In this document: one piece after another, positions 19,150 through 27,490 of the stretch
How positions within the stretch are numbered: position 1 is the stretch's first letter
How the letters are laid out: each line of letters starts with the position of its first letter
DNA from: Gammaproteobacteria bacterium
Lineage (GTDB): Bacteria > Pseudomonadota > Gammaproteobacteria > Methylococcales > DRLZ01
DNA: 47,131 nt
Assembly: GCA_022600935.1 (NCBI GenBank)
Contig: JAHZJL010000011.1
Location: 1 to 47,131 of the forward strand
Reading direction: 5' to 3'
Translations under genes and position numbers: made by a program
The notes under the pieces: generated by a model
What the model saw: the letters and a program-made list of their open reading frames with translations, nothing else
Told to the model about the DNA's origin: nothing
Databases searched by the model: none

Positions 19150-19230
19150 GTGACTCTCAACTGGCATTTTAACAGTTGTATAGTGGTAATTAGTTTTTTA
19201 TTAATGGGCAGTCAGTTAATGGATTTCTAA
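19150..19230 (+). CDS. Candidate 26-residue hydrophobic small protein
   Basis: A GTG start is preceded by taaggagg (19138-19145), a full match to the anti-Shine-Dalgarno sequence, with a 4-base spacer. The product MTLNWHFNSCIVVISFLLMG (then SQLMDF) has a hydrophobic core long enough for one membrane helix. A -10-like TATACT lies at 19105-19110. No homologue is known to me; the call rests on the ribosome site and the hydrophobic pattern only. It could be chance. Confidence 0.3.
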   Translation: MTLNWHFNSCIVVISFLLMGSQLMDF

Positions 19231-19328
19231 ACTATTTTCTTTTAATTGAAAATGACAGCTGTTGTAGGAGGTGAATTATCAAGTCATGTATCAGTGTGAG
19301 TTTATAAATTTAAGATAACTTTAGTTAC

Positions 19329-19372
19329 ATACAATCAAATCTCCTTCCTGTTGGCAGGGAATCTGATTGTAT
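19329..19372. repeat. Long imperfect inverted repeat
   Basis: Outer arms atacaatca (19329-19337) and tgattgtat (19364-19372) pair perfectly. They continue with one mismatch, then an inner stem cctg/cagg closes on a ttgg loop. It lies about 100 bases beyond the protease stop on the minus strand and about 100 bases beyond the candidate small ORF on the plus strand. Neither side has a strong T-run, so it may be an RNA 3'-end structure rather than a classic terminator. Confidence 0.5.
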
Positions 19373-19472
19373 ACCTCGTTTTGTTTGTTGGACAATCTAT
19401 AGTTGATTAACCAGACAGCTTCTAACTTTCAATCAAAGTTTGAATGACTGAAATTAACCTGACCTGAATCGT

Positions 19473-22400
19473 TTATTCGGAAAGGTTTTTGATAGCAGCA
19501 TTGTCAATGGACCATGATCCCGACAATGGTGAAGTTAAATCGATATTGGTTGATAACCGTCCATTCAAGTCATTTATGAGTGAGATTGAAAGGTTTCCGG
19601 CTGGAAATGCGTTGGAATTTTCAAAAGGACAGACAGGACAAGTGCCGTCAAAACTGTTCATGACAGTTGTGTTGTCAGCAGATGGCCCTGAACCGAGACT
19701 CCAGGTCGGTTTACCTGCCTGATCGTAAAAATACAGGACATTGACTTGAGTTGACCCTTGAGTCACATGAGTGACACCATAACCCGGTTGCGCTGCTTCA
19801 AACCATGTGCCGGTAGAACGCGTTTCTCCGTTATCAAAAGCGAAATATTCAATATTACTTGAGCCATTTCCAGTATTCAGTGTCCACTCAAGTCTGGCAT
19901 GGGTATTGTCTGTGAATGTTAATTCCGCATCACCAGCGCGGTTTGATATTGCTGCCGATCCATTCCAGGTAAATTCAAACAGATCACCTCTCCATTTGTT
20001 ATTGTCGAGAGAACCACTGGCAAGATACCAGATTGGCAGACCGTTCACTGTATAGGTATACCAGACCAGGAATAAATCATTGTTACTGGTGATCTGAATA
20101 TCAAACCCACTGCCTGGTTTGGAGGGAATCCACCATAAACCTTCCCGGGCGACTGGTTGTGTATTAGGGGAAGGTGTCGTGATGGAATTTCCACGGCGGT
20201 AAATGACGCCATAATCAGCATTTCTGAGCCATAATTCAGTATTGCCAAGTGGCGTAATTTTGTCTTCTTTCAACGGTTGTCTAACCAGTGAGAAACCTGT
20301 GGCAGTGGTTGGATCAACCTGTGAGAATACAATTGCCGAATCATCTCCCAGATACGATGGAGTGCCAAAATCCCCCGATGTATGAATGGGATGAGATTCG
20401 CCCGTAATGAGACTGGCTGCCGTTACAGTATTGATTCCGGTCTCCAGGTTCAAGGCATCAAAAGTGATGAAATTATCGTTAGTCTGACTGAGCGCAGGAA
20501 AAGCGAAATGAAATCCTTTGACAGGTGGCACCAGGGCAATGATGGTCTGGTTAATCAGATCGTATGCATAAATACTCCAGACTCCGATTTTTGAACCATC
20601 TGCAATGTTAATTTCGTTAAATGCATCGTAGATCAGAGTCTGGCCGTTATTGGTAAAGTCCATCGCATCTGCATTGAGAATAGTCGTTGTCGACGCGCCC
20701 TCGGTAGCAGGTGCAACCAGTTCAATCGTCTGGTTTTCAGTACTGGGATCGAGATCGATAATCGCTATGGAGTTCTCGGGTTCACCTTGGGTGTTGCGGA
20801 ATACCAGGGCAAATTTTTCACCGTCTGAGGACACTGCAATTGAATTGACTTGAATGGATGAGTCCAGACACTGTTCGGACTGCGTACTTCTGGATGAAAT
20901 CAGACACAGGTGATGGTTAACATCGATAAATGCGATCAAACCGGAATTGCGGTCTACGGATGGACGTTTTCGCGAGACTTCCAAAAAGCTCAATCTGGAA
21001 CCTGTTGATGGATCATTGAGGGACGGTTCTCGCCGTTTCAGGAAGTAGCGTCTACTGATCGAATCAAATTCAATGTACACTGTCGAATCCGGTCCCACTA
21101 CAGTTGAGGTGTCGTTGGGTTGCGGGGTAACTGGAGCATTGAATATTTCTACAGCATCAAAAGCTTCAGCGGCTTTTTGGGCCTGGGTGGAATTATCTCC
21201 GTAAATTTCGGCAGCGGATTGAATGACTGCCAGGCGTGCATCAAGAAAGTTGGAGCGAGGGACCAGGTGGAATACCAGTGCCCGGTAAAAAATCTGTTCA
21301 GCCTGATCAATACCGATTGCGCCATTCAGACCTTCTGCAAGCTGATAAAAAGCATGGTTGATAATACTGCTGTTGATGTGAATACCACCGAGGTCGCCTT
21401 CAGGCGTCGGAGGCAGGTTGACAAATTCACTCATGGTCGCCGGATAAGCGCGGTTACGGGAATAATTGAGAGAGCCTGGATTACTCAAGCTCCGCAATGG
21501 TGAGCCTAGCTGCCCACCAACCACCCAGTCGGCCTGCCCAAACGTATGCGCTTCAATAGCTTCACCTAAAATATCTGAAAACGCTTCATTCAATGCACCT
21601 GACTGGTTCAGATAAATTAAATTGGAAGTATTCTGGATAACGCCATGAGTCAGTTCATGCCCTACAACATCAAGAGCGCCTGCAAACGGGATAGCATCTC
21701 CAAACGCGAGTACCTGACCATTCCAGAATGCATTTCTATAGTTGTTACCAATACGGACAATTGCGAAAATCGATCCACCGTTGCCATCAATGGAGTTTCT
21801 TGAATGTACCTGGGTATAGTAATCATAGGTTGCTGACAATGAGCTTGCAGCGCTTACCGCATCCTGGGGCCAGGAATTTCGATTGCTGGAACTGGCAACA
21901 GCGATACGATCCGGTAATTGCACTTCACCTTCGCTGTCAATCTGGGACTGATTTTGGTCGTCTAGAATATAGATGACGCCATTTTCAGGTTTGATCGGGA
22001 ATGGGCTGGCACCTTGATACATGGGTTTAGAGGTGTCAGCCATAAAAAACTGACTGCCTGACTGGTAAAGATTGACGAGTTGTTGTTCACCAAACAAATC
22101 TTGAGCAGTGCCGGTTGTTGCTGCATCGTTGACCTGGTTGTATGAAAGAATGTATGCACCACTATGCGCATCAATCAGAATCAACCAGTGCTGATCCAGG
22201 CTTGCAGATAATTGAATTTCCCAGACCAGACGAGCAGGTTGTTGATTGTCAGGATAAATCACCAACCGCGGTTTATCGATAGCAGTCGCTTGAGTACCAT
22301 GTGGAATAGCATGACGCGCTTTTAACAAGGCTTGTGCAGCACTGACAACTGCATTGGCATTGAGTTTTTTAGGTGTAGGGAAGTATGCACCGTCAACCAG

Positions 22401-23015
22401 CTCTACATCGCCGTCATGATTCATGTGAACGGTTAATGCGCTGTTCCAGACCGGGAGATTCTGGTAATACTGATTGAAACGCAAATGCACTTTTCCCAAC
22501 TGGTCAGTTTGAGTCCGGATCAGTTTTAGTTCCTGTCCCGGATTATCGAGCCTCAACATCTGGCTGGAAGTGTTCAGGAAATTCAATGCGCTCTGAAGGT
22601 TGATATCATTACTGCTCTGCTGTCCAGTTGGCTTAGAATGATGCAATAGTACAGAACTGTTGACAGGTTTGATCTGGCGTGGTGTTTTTGCGTCAGACAA
22701 TCGCACCTGAACATTGGACATATTGCCAGGTTGTACAGTCAATCCCGGTGCTGAATCAATAGTCTGTCGGCCAGTTTCTGATGGTGTGGCCAGGCGTTGT
22801 CTCGCGGAATTGATAAACTCGGCAATGGTGTCAAGTTCAGGGTTCCGCACTGAGGCAGGACCGGAACCGGTTGGAATTTGAATCGAATTGTCTTGGCTAT
22901 GCAATGAGTTGATTTGAAAAGACGGTTGAGGACTGGCCGCATGCGTAACACTGGAAACACAGATTAAAAGACATGTCAGTATATGAAACAATCGATTGCA
23001 GAATGACAAACGCAT
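19473..23015 (-). CDS. Secreted M4 (thermolysin-like) metalloprotease with propeller and C-terminal repeats
   Basis: A 1180-residue exported zinc protease. The ATG at 23015 (aggga 9 bases upstream) is preferred to a TTG at 23039. Signal peptide ~1-26; FTP/PepSY propeptide ~120-295; M4 catalytic domain ~300-625. The zinc motif HELTH (~453-457), the downstream glutamate in GALNEAFSD (~477) and the catalytic His in GGIHINSSIINHAFY (~546) are all present, so the protease should be active. Residues ~640-930 look like a TolB/WD40-type beta-propeller. The last ~220 residues carry two related Trp/Gly-rich repeats (GLWWIPSKPGSGF..., GTWFEAAQPGYGV...) often seen at the ends of exported proteins. It follows a stand-alone propeptide gene 80 bases upstream. 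Confidence 0.93.
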   Translation of the reverse strand: MRLSFCNRLFHILTCLLICVSSVTHAASPQPSFQINSLHSQDNSIQIPTGSGPASVRNPELDTIAEFINSARQRLATPSETGRQTIDSAPGLTVQPGNMSNVQVRLSDAKTPRQIKPVNSSVLLHHSKPTGQQSSNDINLQSALNFLNTSSQMLRLDNPGQELKLIRTQTDQLGKVHLRFNQYYQNLPVWNSALTVHMNHDGDVELVDGAYFPTPKKLNANAVVSAAQALLKARHAIPHGTQATAIDKPRLVIYPDNQQPARLVWEIQLSASLDQHWLILIDAHSGAYILSYNQVNDAATTGTAQDLFGEQQLVNLYQSGSQFFMADTSKPMYQGASPFPIKPENGVIYILDDQNQSQIDSEGEVQLPDRIAVASSSNRNSWPQDAVSAASSLSATYDYYTQVHSRNSIDGNGGSIFAIVRIGNNYRNAFWNGQVLAFGDAIPFAGALDVVGHELTHGVIQNTSNLIYLNQSGALNEAFSDILGEAIEAHTFGQADWVVGGQLGSPLRSLSNPGSLNYSRNRAYPATMSEFVNLPPTPEGDLGGIHINSSIINHAFYQLAEGLNGAIGIDQAEQIFYRALVFHLVPRSNFLDARLAVIQSAAEIYGDNSTQAQKAAEAFDAVEIFNAPVTPQPNDTSTVVGPDSTVYIEFDSISRRYFLKRREPSLNDPSTGSRLSFLEVSRKRPSVDRNSGLIAFIDVNHHLCLISSRSTQSEQCLDSSIQVNSIAVSSDGEKFALVFRNTQGEPENSIAIIDLDPSTENQTIELVAPATEGASTTTILNADAMDFTNNGQTLIYDAFNEINIADGSKIGVWSIYAYDLINQTIIALVPPVKGFHFAFPALSQTNDNFITFDALNLETGINTVTAASLITGESHPIHTSGDFGTPSYLGDDSAIVFSQVDPTTATGFSLVRQPLKEDKITPLGNTELWLRNADYGVIYRRGNSITTPSPNTQPVAREGLWWIPSKPGSGFDIQITSNNDLFLVWYTYTVNGLPIWYLASGSLDNNKWRGDLFEFTWNGSAAISNRAGDAELTFTDNTHARLEWTLNTGNGSSNIEYFAFDNGETRSTGTWFEAAQPGYGVTHVTQGSTQVNVLYFYDQAGKPTWSLGSGPSADNTTVMNSFDGTCPVCPFENSNAFPAGNLSISLINDLNGRLSTNIDLTSPLSGSWSIDNAAIKNLSE

Positions 23016-23095
23016 AAAATTAGGTCCCTGGTTATTCAACTCATGATCGGCGATATCATGGATATCGCGAATATCAATTTATACTCACATGAAGT

Positions 23096-23851
23096 TTAGC
23101 AAGGTTTTGAATCAGGTTGATGATCTACTGTTTGCAAATGAGGAATTCGGGTCAATAATTGACCAGTTTCTGCACTCAGGATTAATTTGTAAGAGCCGGA
23201 AAATTTTGAATTGGTCTCAACCAGATAGGCAAGCCTTGGGCTGATCGTGTCATCGTGATAAATAATCTGTTTTGCAGTGCATTGTGGGCAGGGTTTTTTA
23301 ACTTTGGGCAGGCAATTCAAGGCATAGTCAATCGCTCTGGTTTCGTTAAACGCCGCGCTTAAAGAAATTGTATCCGGACTCGGAATATAATGACCACCGG
23401 CTAGATAAACGATCTCATCAGCATTGACATGGACGATAATTTCTGAATCCCAGACAGGTATGTCATTGTAAACCTGTTGCAAACGAATATGTTTGTAATC
23501 CAGTTTGTCGATTTGAGTGTTGCTGACATTCAATTCCCTGTAAGGTTGATTTAATTTGAACAGGGTTCGGTAATGATGCATGAAATCGAGAGCCAGAGAT
23601 TGATACAACTGCTTATCCTGATTTCGTGACTCAGACTGGATGGTATCAATTGAGGAATAAAGATTCCCTTTAATCAACGTGACTGTTCCATTCCCCGGGT
23701 CTCGCTGGATACGCTGGATTGAGGTTTTCATATTACCAGGCTGACCGGTTTGAAACACATCAGTGGCCTGGAATTCGGATAATTCACTGGTGATCGCAAT
23801 ATTTAACTGGGTTGCGATAGCTGAGATAACGAATAACTGTTTAATTTTCAT
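23096..23851 (-). CDS. Stand-alone FTP/PepSY propeptide-like exported protein
   Basis: A 251-residue exported protein (signal peptide ~1-22) made only of a thermolysin/fungalysin-type propeptide. LQQVYNDIPVWDSEIIVHVN parallels FNQYYQNLPVWNSALTVHMN in the next gene's propeptide, and the PepSY-like end (LAYLVETNSKFSGSYKLILSAETG) is also kept. There is no HExxH motif and no remnant of a protease domain before the stop. It also carries CPQC and a C-terminal Cys. It lies 80 bases upstream of the M4 protease gene on the same strand. It may assist folding of, or inhibit, that protease in trans, or be a decayed duplicate; its intact reading frame argues for use. Confidence 0.75.
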   Translation of the reverse strand: MKIKQLFVISAIATQLNIAITSELSEFQATDVFQTGQPGNMKTSIQRIQRDPGNGTVTLIKGNLYSSIDTIQSESRNQDKQLYQSLALDFMHHYRTLFKLNQPYRELNVSNTQIDKLDYKHIRLQQVYNDIPVWDSEIIVHVNADEIVYLAGGHYIPSPDTISLSAAFNETRAIDYALNCLPKVKKPCPQCTAKQIIYHDDTISPRLAYLVETNSKFSGSYKLILSAETGQLLTRIPHLQTVDHQPDSKPC

Positions 23852-24106
23852 TTAATTGGTTTTTTTTATGGCACAACAATAAAATGAAACCTGAATTCAA
23901 CTATATCATACTGTTTGGAAATACTCGTCTATTTGTCAACTGTTTTAGGGTTGATACGTTAATAAATAGTCGTCGGGTATTATTTAATCCATTCGTTCAG
24001 GTTTCAGAGCTGACTTTGCTGTTAGACAGGAAAAAATGAAAAAGTGACAGTATGGCAAATAAATTAAAACAGTCTGGTTACATAGTTCAAACACATCAAT
24101 TTTGGT

Positions 24107-24655
24107 TTGAATCAGCATAAACACACACTAAATAACCGTGCGCGGCTTAACGTTTTTCTGAGCGACACGGAAAACAAAGCGTTTGTAATGGCAGTAATGG
24201 CGACAAAAAACCGGGATGATGCACTGGATATCGTGCAGGATGCAATGTTGTCGTTTGCAAGACGTTATTCGGAAAAATCTGACACAGAGTGGCCACCTTT
24301 ATTTTACAGAGTGTTACAAAATCAGATTCGTGACTGGTATCGACGTCAGCAGGTCCGCAAAGCATTTGAATGGTTTTCACAGAGCAAAGACACAGAACAT
24401 CTGGCGAATCCATCTGAGTCAGTCAGTGGTGCCGACGACCCTGTTTATCACTTACAACAGGAAGGACTGAGAAATGATATTCTGGAAGCTGTGAGTAATT
24501 TGTCCCTGCGTCAACAACAAGTGTTTTTGTTACGCATTTGGGAAGGCTTATCGGTCAGGGATACAGCTGCCGTCATGCAATGTTCGGAAGGAAGCGTGAA
24601 AACACATTTATCACGTGCAACAGAACAGCTGAGACAGCGCTTGGAGAAAGAGTAG
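24107..24655 (+). CDS. ECF-type sigma factor (SbrI-like)
   Basis: A 182-residue sigma-70 family factor. The only start giving a full region 2 is TTG at 24107; the first ATG (24188) would cut into region 2.1. Region 2 holds NRDDALDIVQDAMLSFARRY and region 4 holds LSLRQQQVFLLRIWEGLSVRDTAAVM with the helix-turn-helix CSEGSVKTHLSRA. The order sigma, DUF3619-like anti-sigma, small exported protein, DUF3106 protein recalls Pseudomonas PA2896/PA2895 (SbrI/SbrR), linked there to swarming and biofilm. Genes are spaced 7 bases or less, or overlap, so this is one operon. The gene is probably autoregulated from the 250-base divergent region. Confidence 0.88.
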   Translation: MNQHKHTLNNRARLNVFLSDTENKAFVMAVMATKNRDDALDIVQDAMLSFARRYSEKSDTEWPPLFYRVLQNQIRDWYRRQQVRKAFEWFSQSKDTEHLANPSESVSGADDPVYHLQQEGLRNDILEAVSNLSLRQQQVFLLRIWEGLSVRDTAAVMQCSEGSVKTHLSRATEQLRQRLEKE

Positions 24656-24662
24656 AACGACG

Positions 24663-25004
24663 ATGAAACATGAACAGTTGGAATCCGAGATTATTAATAG
24701 TCTTGACGCATTCAGCAATCAACTTGGCACAGAGACGACTGTTGGATTGCAAAAAGCCCGTACAAAAGCCTTGCAGTCTGAAACGCCTTCGATGTATCCA
24801 GTCTGGTTGAACTGGAAAGGAGCAACTGGTTTTGCAGGTGTTGTTTTATTGATAACAGTGTCTATGTTCAATGTTAATCAACAACCAGTGTCTTCACCAT
24901 TACTTGATGATCTTGATTTACTGGTTTCCGAAGACCTTGAGTTTTATCAGGATCTGGAAGTTATTCAATGGATAGTGACGAATGATATCGAGTTTGATTC
25001 CTGA
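24663..25004 (+). CDS. DUF3619-type putative anti-sigma factor (SbrR-like)
   Basis: A 113-residue protein 7 bases after the sigma gene. Residues 1-55 are helical and probably bind sigma in the cytoplasm. One membrane helix (~57-73, GATGFAGVVLLITVSMF) precedes a short acidic periplasmic tail with DLEFYQDLEVIQWI, a pattern typical of DUF3619 proteins beside such sigma factors. It should hold the sigma factor inactive at the membrane until an envelope signal. There is no zinc-binding motif. The last bases overlap the next gene. Confidence 0.75.
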   Translation: MKHEQLESEIINSLDAFSNQLGTETTVGLQKARTKALQSETPSMYPVWLNWKGATGFAGVVLLITVSMFNVNQQPVSSPLLDDLDLLVSEDLEFYQDLEVIQWIVTNDIEFDS

Positions 25005-25251
25005 ATTCCTTGTCGTCACATCCCTGACTCTTTGTTGCTACTCAACGTGTGTGTTTGCTGAACAGGACACTGATGAATTATCCATTGAATTCCTGGAATT
25101 TCTTGCTGAAGTTGATTGTGTTGCAGAGGATGATTGTGCTCATCCATTTATATCTGAAACACCAATCACCGGCGACTTAAGTGTCAACCAGGGTGATGAT
25201 AATACACAGAGTAAACAGCATACAGGTGAACAGGTATTTACAGATGAATAA
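24982..25251 (+). CDS. Small exported protein in the sigma/anti-sigma operon
   Basis: An 89-residue protein starting inside the anti-sigma gene (23-base overlap). A signal peptide (~1-26) precedes a short acidic product with two Cys in CVAEDDC. SIEFLEFLAEVD resembles the short acidic pattern in the anti-sigma tail. No family is recognised. Its position suggests a role in sensing with the anti-sigma factor. It overlaps the next gene by 8 bases. Confidence 0.6.
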   Translation: MISSLIPEFLVVTSLTLCCYSTCVFAEQDTDELSIEFLEFLAEVDCVAEDDCAHPFISETPITGDLSVNQGDDNTQSKQHTGEQVFTDE

Positions 25252-25672
25252 TGCATTGATGATTGCAGTGATGCTGATGATATCTGCAGTTTTTCCCTGT
25301 CACGCACAAAAAATCCCCTGGCAGGATTTGACTGAAAAGGAACAGAAAGCACTTAAATCTCTGGGACCGGATTGGGATCAGTTATCTGAGCACAAGCAGA
25401 AAAAAATGAGAAATGCAATCCAGCGCTGGAAATCGCTGACTCCGGATCAAAAAAAAGTGGTCAAACGGCGCTTTAAACGCTGGAAACAATTTTCAGCCGA
25501 AGAACGCAAACATTTGCGACGATTGTATAGACGTTACCAGTCGTTACCTCCACGTCAGCAAAAAAGGCTACGTCAACGGTTTAAAAAATTTAAACAGCTA
25601 CCTTCAGCGCAACGTAAAATAATTCTGCAGCGTTGGAAAAATCGAAACAAACGCCAACAAAGACAACAGTAA
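25244..25672 (+). CDS. DUF3106 exported basic protein
   Basis: A 142-residue exported protein. The ATG at 25244 gives a proper signal peptide (MNNALMIAVMLM...CHA) and overlaps the upstream stop; the longer frame to 25181 is rejected. The mature part is a repeating helical pattern of W/L-x-x-L-(T/S)-x-x-(Q/E)-(R/K) units (LTEKEQKAL, LTPDQKKVV, FSAEERKHL, LPPRQQKRL, LPSAQRKII), rich in Arg and Lys, as in DUF3106. In related clusters it follows the sigma/anti-sigma pair. Function is unknown; it is probably periplasmic. It resembles the CpxP/Spy-like idea of a small helical envelope protein, but without their signature. Confidence 0.8.
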   Translation: MNNALMIAVMLMISAVFPCHAQKIPWQDLTEKEQKALKSLGPDWDQLSEHKQKKMRNAIQRWKSLTPDQKKVVKRRFKRWKQFSAEERKHLRRLYRRYQSLPPRQQKRLRQRFKKFKQLPSAQRKIILQRWKNRNKRQQRQQ

Positions 25673-25676
25673 ACTG

Positions 25677-26567
25677 ATGCAATTAACACCTGCGTGGGAA
25701 AAAATTCAACAAGCCATTGTTCGGGCCATTAACAATGATGTGTCGATACAACAGTTAACTTCAGTCGGTGGAGGCAGCATCAACCAGAGTTATTGTGTAA
25801 AAACAGAGCGGCACAAGTATTTCGTCAAGCTGAACAGTGCTCAACGTCTGGCAATGTTTGAAACAGAAGCGATGGGTTTGCAGGAGTTAAAAGACCACAG
25901 TGCAATACGAATTCCGGATGTCATTTGCTTCGGGACTGCGGATCAACAGTCATATCTTGCTCTGGAATGGATTGATTTATGCTCGTCCAGTACCCAATCA
26001 GACCAGTTGCTTGGGCAACAGTTGGCTCAGTTACATGCCATTGAACAACCTTATTTCGGATGGAGTGTTGACAATTTTATAGGCTCAACTCCTCAACCTA
26101 ATGAACAAACAGCACACTGGGTCGAGTTTTTGATAGAACAGCGATTGGGATATCAGTTACAACTTGCAGCCAGACATGGCGCTGGCAGGCGATTGATTCA
26201 GAAGGGCAACAAACTCCTTGAGCAGGTTCCATTGTTTTATTCAGATTACCTGCCACAACCGGCTCTCTTACACGGTGATTTATGGGGTGGTAATTATGCA
26301 ATGGACGATACAGGTCAACCGGTTATTTTTGACCCGGCCTGCTATTATGGCGACCGCGAAGCCGATATTGCCATGACAGAATTATTTGGTGGATTCGGTC
26401 CAGGATTTTTCGATGCCTATCAGGCAACATATAGACTGGATGATGATTATCAAATCCGTAAGAAACTGCATCTGCTTTACCATATCCTCAATCACTTTAA
26501 CCTGTTCGGGGGTGGATATGAAAGCCAGGCTGAATCGCTGATCAGTGATTTGCTGAGCAGCAGTTAA
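25677..26567 (+). CDS. Fructosamine kinase family protein
   Basis: A 296-residue kinase-fold protein (YniA/FN3K family). It phosphorylates sugar amines on glycated proteins or low-molecular-weight glycation products, leading to deglycation. Motifs in order: a glycine-rich loop (SVGGGSINQSY), a Lys in YFVKLN, the catalytic loop LLHGDLWGGN and metal-binding DPACYYGDREADIAM. Length is normal. It starts 4 bases after the DUF3106 stop, so it may be read with the sigma operon. Its stop faces that of the next, convergent gene with 1 base between them. Confidence 0.93.
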   Translation: MQLTPAWEKIQQAIVRAINNDVSIQQLTSVGGGSINQSYCVKTERHKYFVKLNSAQRLAMFETEAMGLQELKDHSAIRIPDVICFGTADQQSYLALEWIDLCSSSTQSDQLLGQQLAQLHAIEQPYFGWSVDNFIGSTPQPNEQTAHWVEFLIEQRLGYQLQLAARHGAGRRLIQKGNKLLEQVPLFYSDYLPQPALLHGDLWGGNYAMDDTGQPVIFDPACYYGDREADIAMTELFGGFGPGFFDAYQATYRLDDDYQIRKKLHLLYHILNHFNLFGGGYESQAESLISDLLSSS

Positions 26568-26568
26568 C

Positions 26569-27315
26569 TTACACCATTGTTGTCATATCGTGATTATCAT
26601 CTTGTTCAAAGATGTCGACATAGCTGGCATACCAGGCACATATCGTCACCGGCATTAAAATCAGAAACCCCAGCATCAAAGGCAGTGACGCCAGCGTTGC
26701 GAAGCCAAGATAAAGCAGGCCAAACAAGGTCAGAGGTAACAAATTGACAACTGTGGTCAAGATGCTGGACTTGATCGCGGTAAACGCAGGTACACCGTGA
26801 AATGCGACAAGTGGAACTGCGTACATGAAAAAAACAGCGGTAATGGCGCTGATTATCAGCATAATCCACATCATCATGGGAAATTGAGACTGCATGACCT
26901 GAATGGTTTCTTCAGAGATTTCCGCAGGATTTGTCTGGTTGAGGACGAGCATTAATTGCTCACCGCCAATCTTGAAGATGACCAAGCCGCTGAGCAGCGC
27001 CACCACCAAAGATATCATTCCCAGATGCAGCAGTCCCAGGCGATGCTTGGACGAGGCCAGTGCTGAAAACAGGTCATTGACACTGATAGGTGCCTGCTCA
27101 GAGGATTTTTTGGCAGCGACCAGAAGTCCGGCGGATAACCCCGGCCATAATATGGCACCGATCAGTGAGCCGACAAAGGGGAGTAACTGTAAGGCCATCA
27201 AGACCAGGAAATAGCCAATGACCAATAACACCCACACCATGGGGTTAACCATAAACCATTGCCAGCCTTTTTTGTACCATGCAATTGCTCCAGTTTTCGC
27301 GTGTTTGGGTTCCAT
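26569..27315 (-). CDS. BPSS1780-family integral membrane protein
   Basis: A 248-residue membrane protein. The ATG at 27315 has aagga 6 bases upstream and is preferred to a GTG at 27360. About five to six membrane helices are visible (near residues 25-70, 95-125, 155-185, 195-235). The motif WYKKGWQWFMVNP at the start and AWYASYVDIF at the end fit the BPSS1780 family (DUF) as I recall it. Function is unknown. It is transcribed alone and converges on the fructosamine kinase gene. Confidence 0.7.
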   Translation of the reverse strand: MEPKHAKTGAIAWYKKGWQWFMVNPMVWVLLVIGYFLVLMALQLLPFVGSLIGAILWPGLSAGLLVAAKKSSEQAPISVNDLFSALASSKHRLGLLHLGMISLVVALLSGLVIFKIGGEQLMLVLNQTNPAEISEETIQVMQSQFPMMMWIMLIISAITAVFFMYAVPLVAFHGVPAFTAIKSSILTTVVNLLPLTLFGLLYLGFATLASLPLMLGFLILMPVTICAWYASYVDIFEQDDNHDMTTMV

Positions 27316-27490
27316 GAGTGTTCCTTGTTCCTGATAGCGACTAAAAAATTTATCCAGCACAAATGTTCAGATAGTATGTTGAAATTACAGCTAGCCATTC
27401 AACACAATACACTGACTTTAAAGTATTATAAACTGTCTTGTGTAAAACAGCAGTACCACCTAGTGTGTGCCTGTAATGGAGTTAAGTTTG

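Larger units (their letters stand above)
18655..19472. other. Long intergenic region with a candidate small ORF and a hairpin
   Basis: About 820 bases lie between two leftward genes. The right part follows the 3' end of the protease gene; the left part should contain the promoter of the FecR-CHASE2 operon. It is AT-rich. Two items stand out: a 26-codon rightward ORF with an ideal ribosome-binding site (19150-19230) and a long imperfect hairpin (19329-19372). Nothing else is recognisable. Confidence 0.5.

Noticed and set aside
23040-23095. Idea that the FTP gene and the M4 protease are one gene broken by a frameshift
   Set aside because: The protease has its own start, signal peptide and complete propeptide, so the upstream gene is a duplicate module and not a severed N-terminus.
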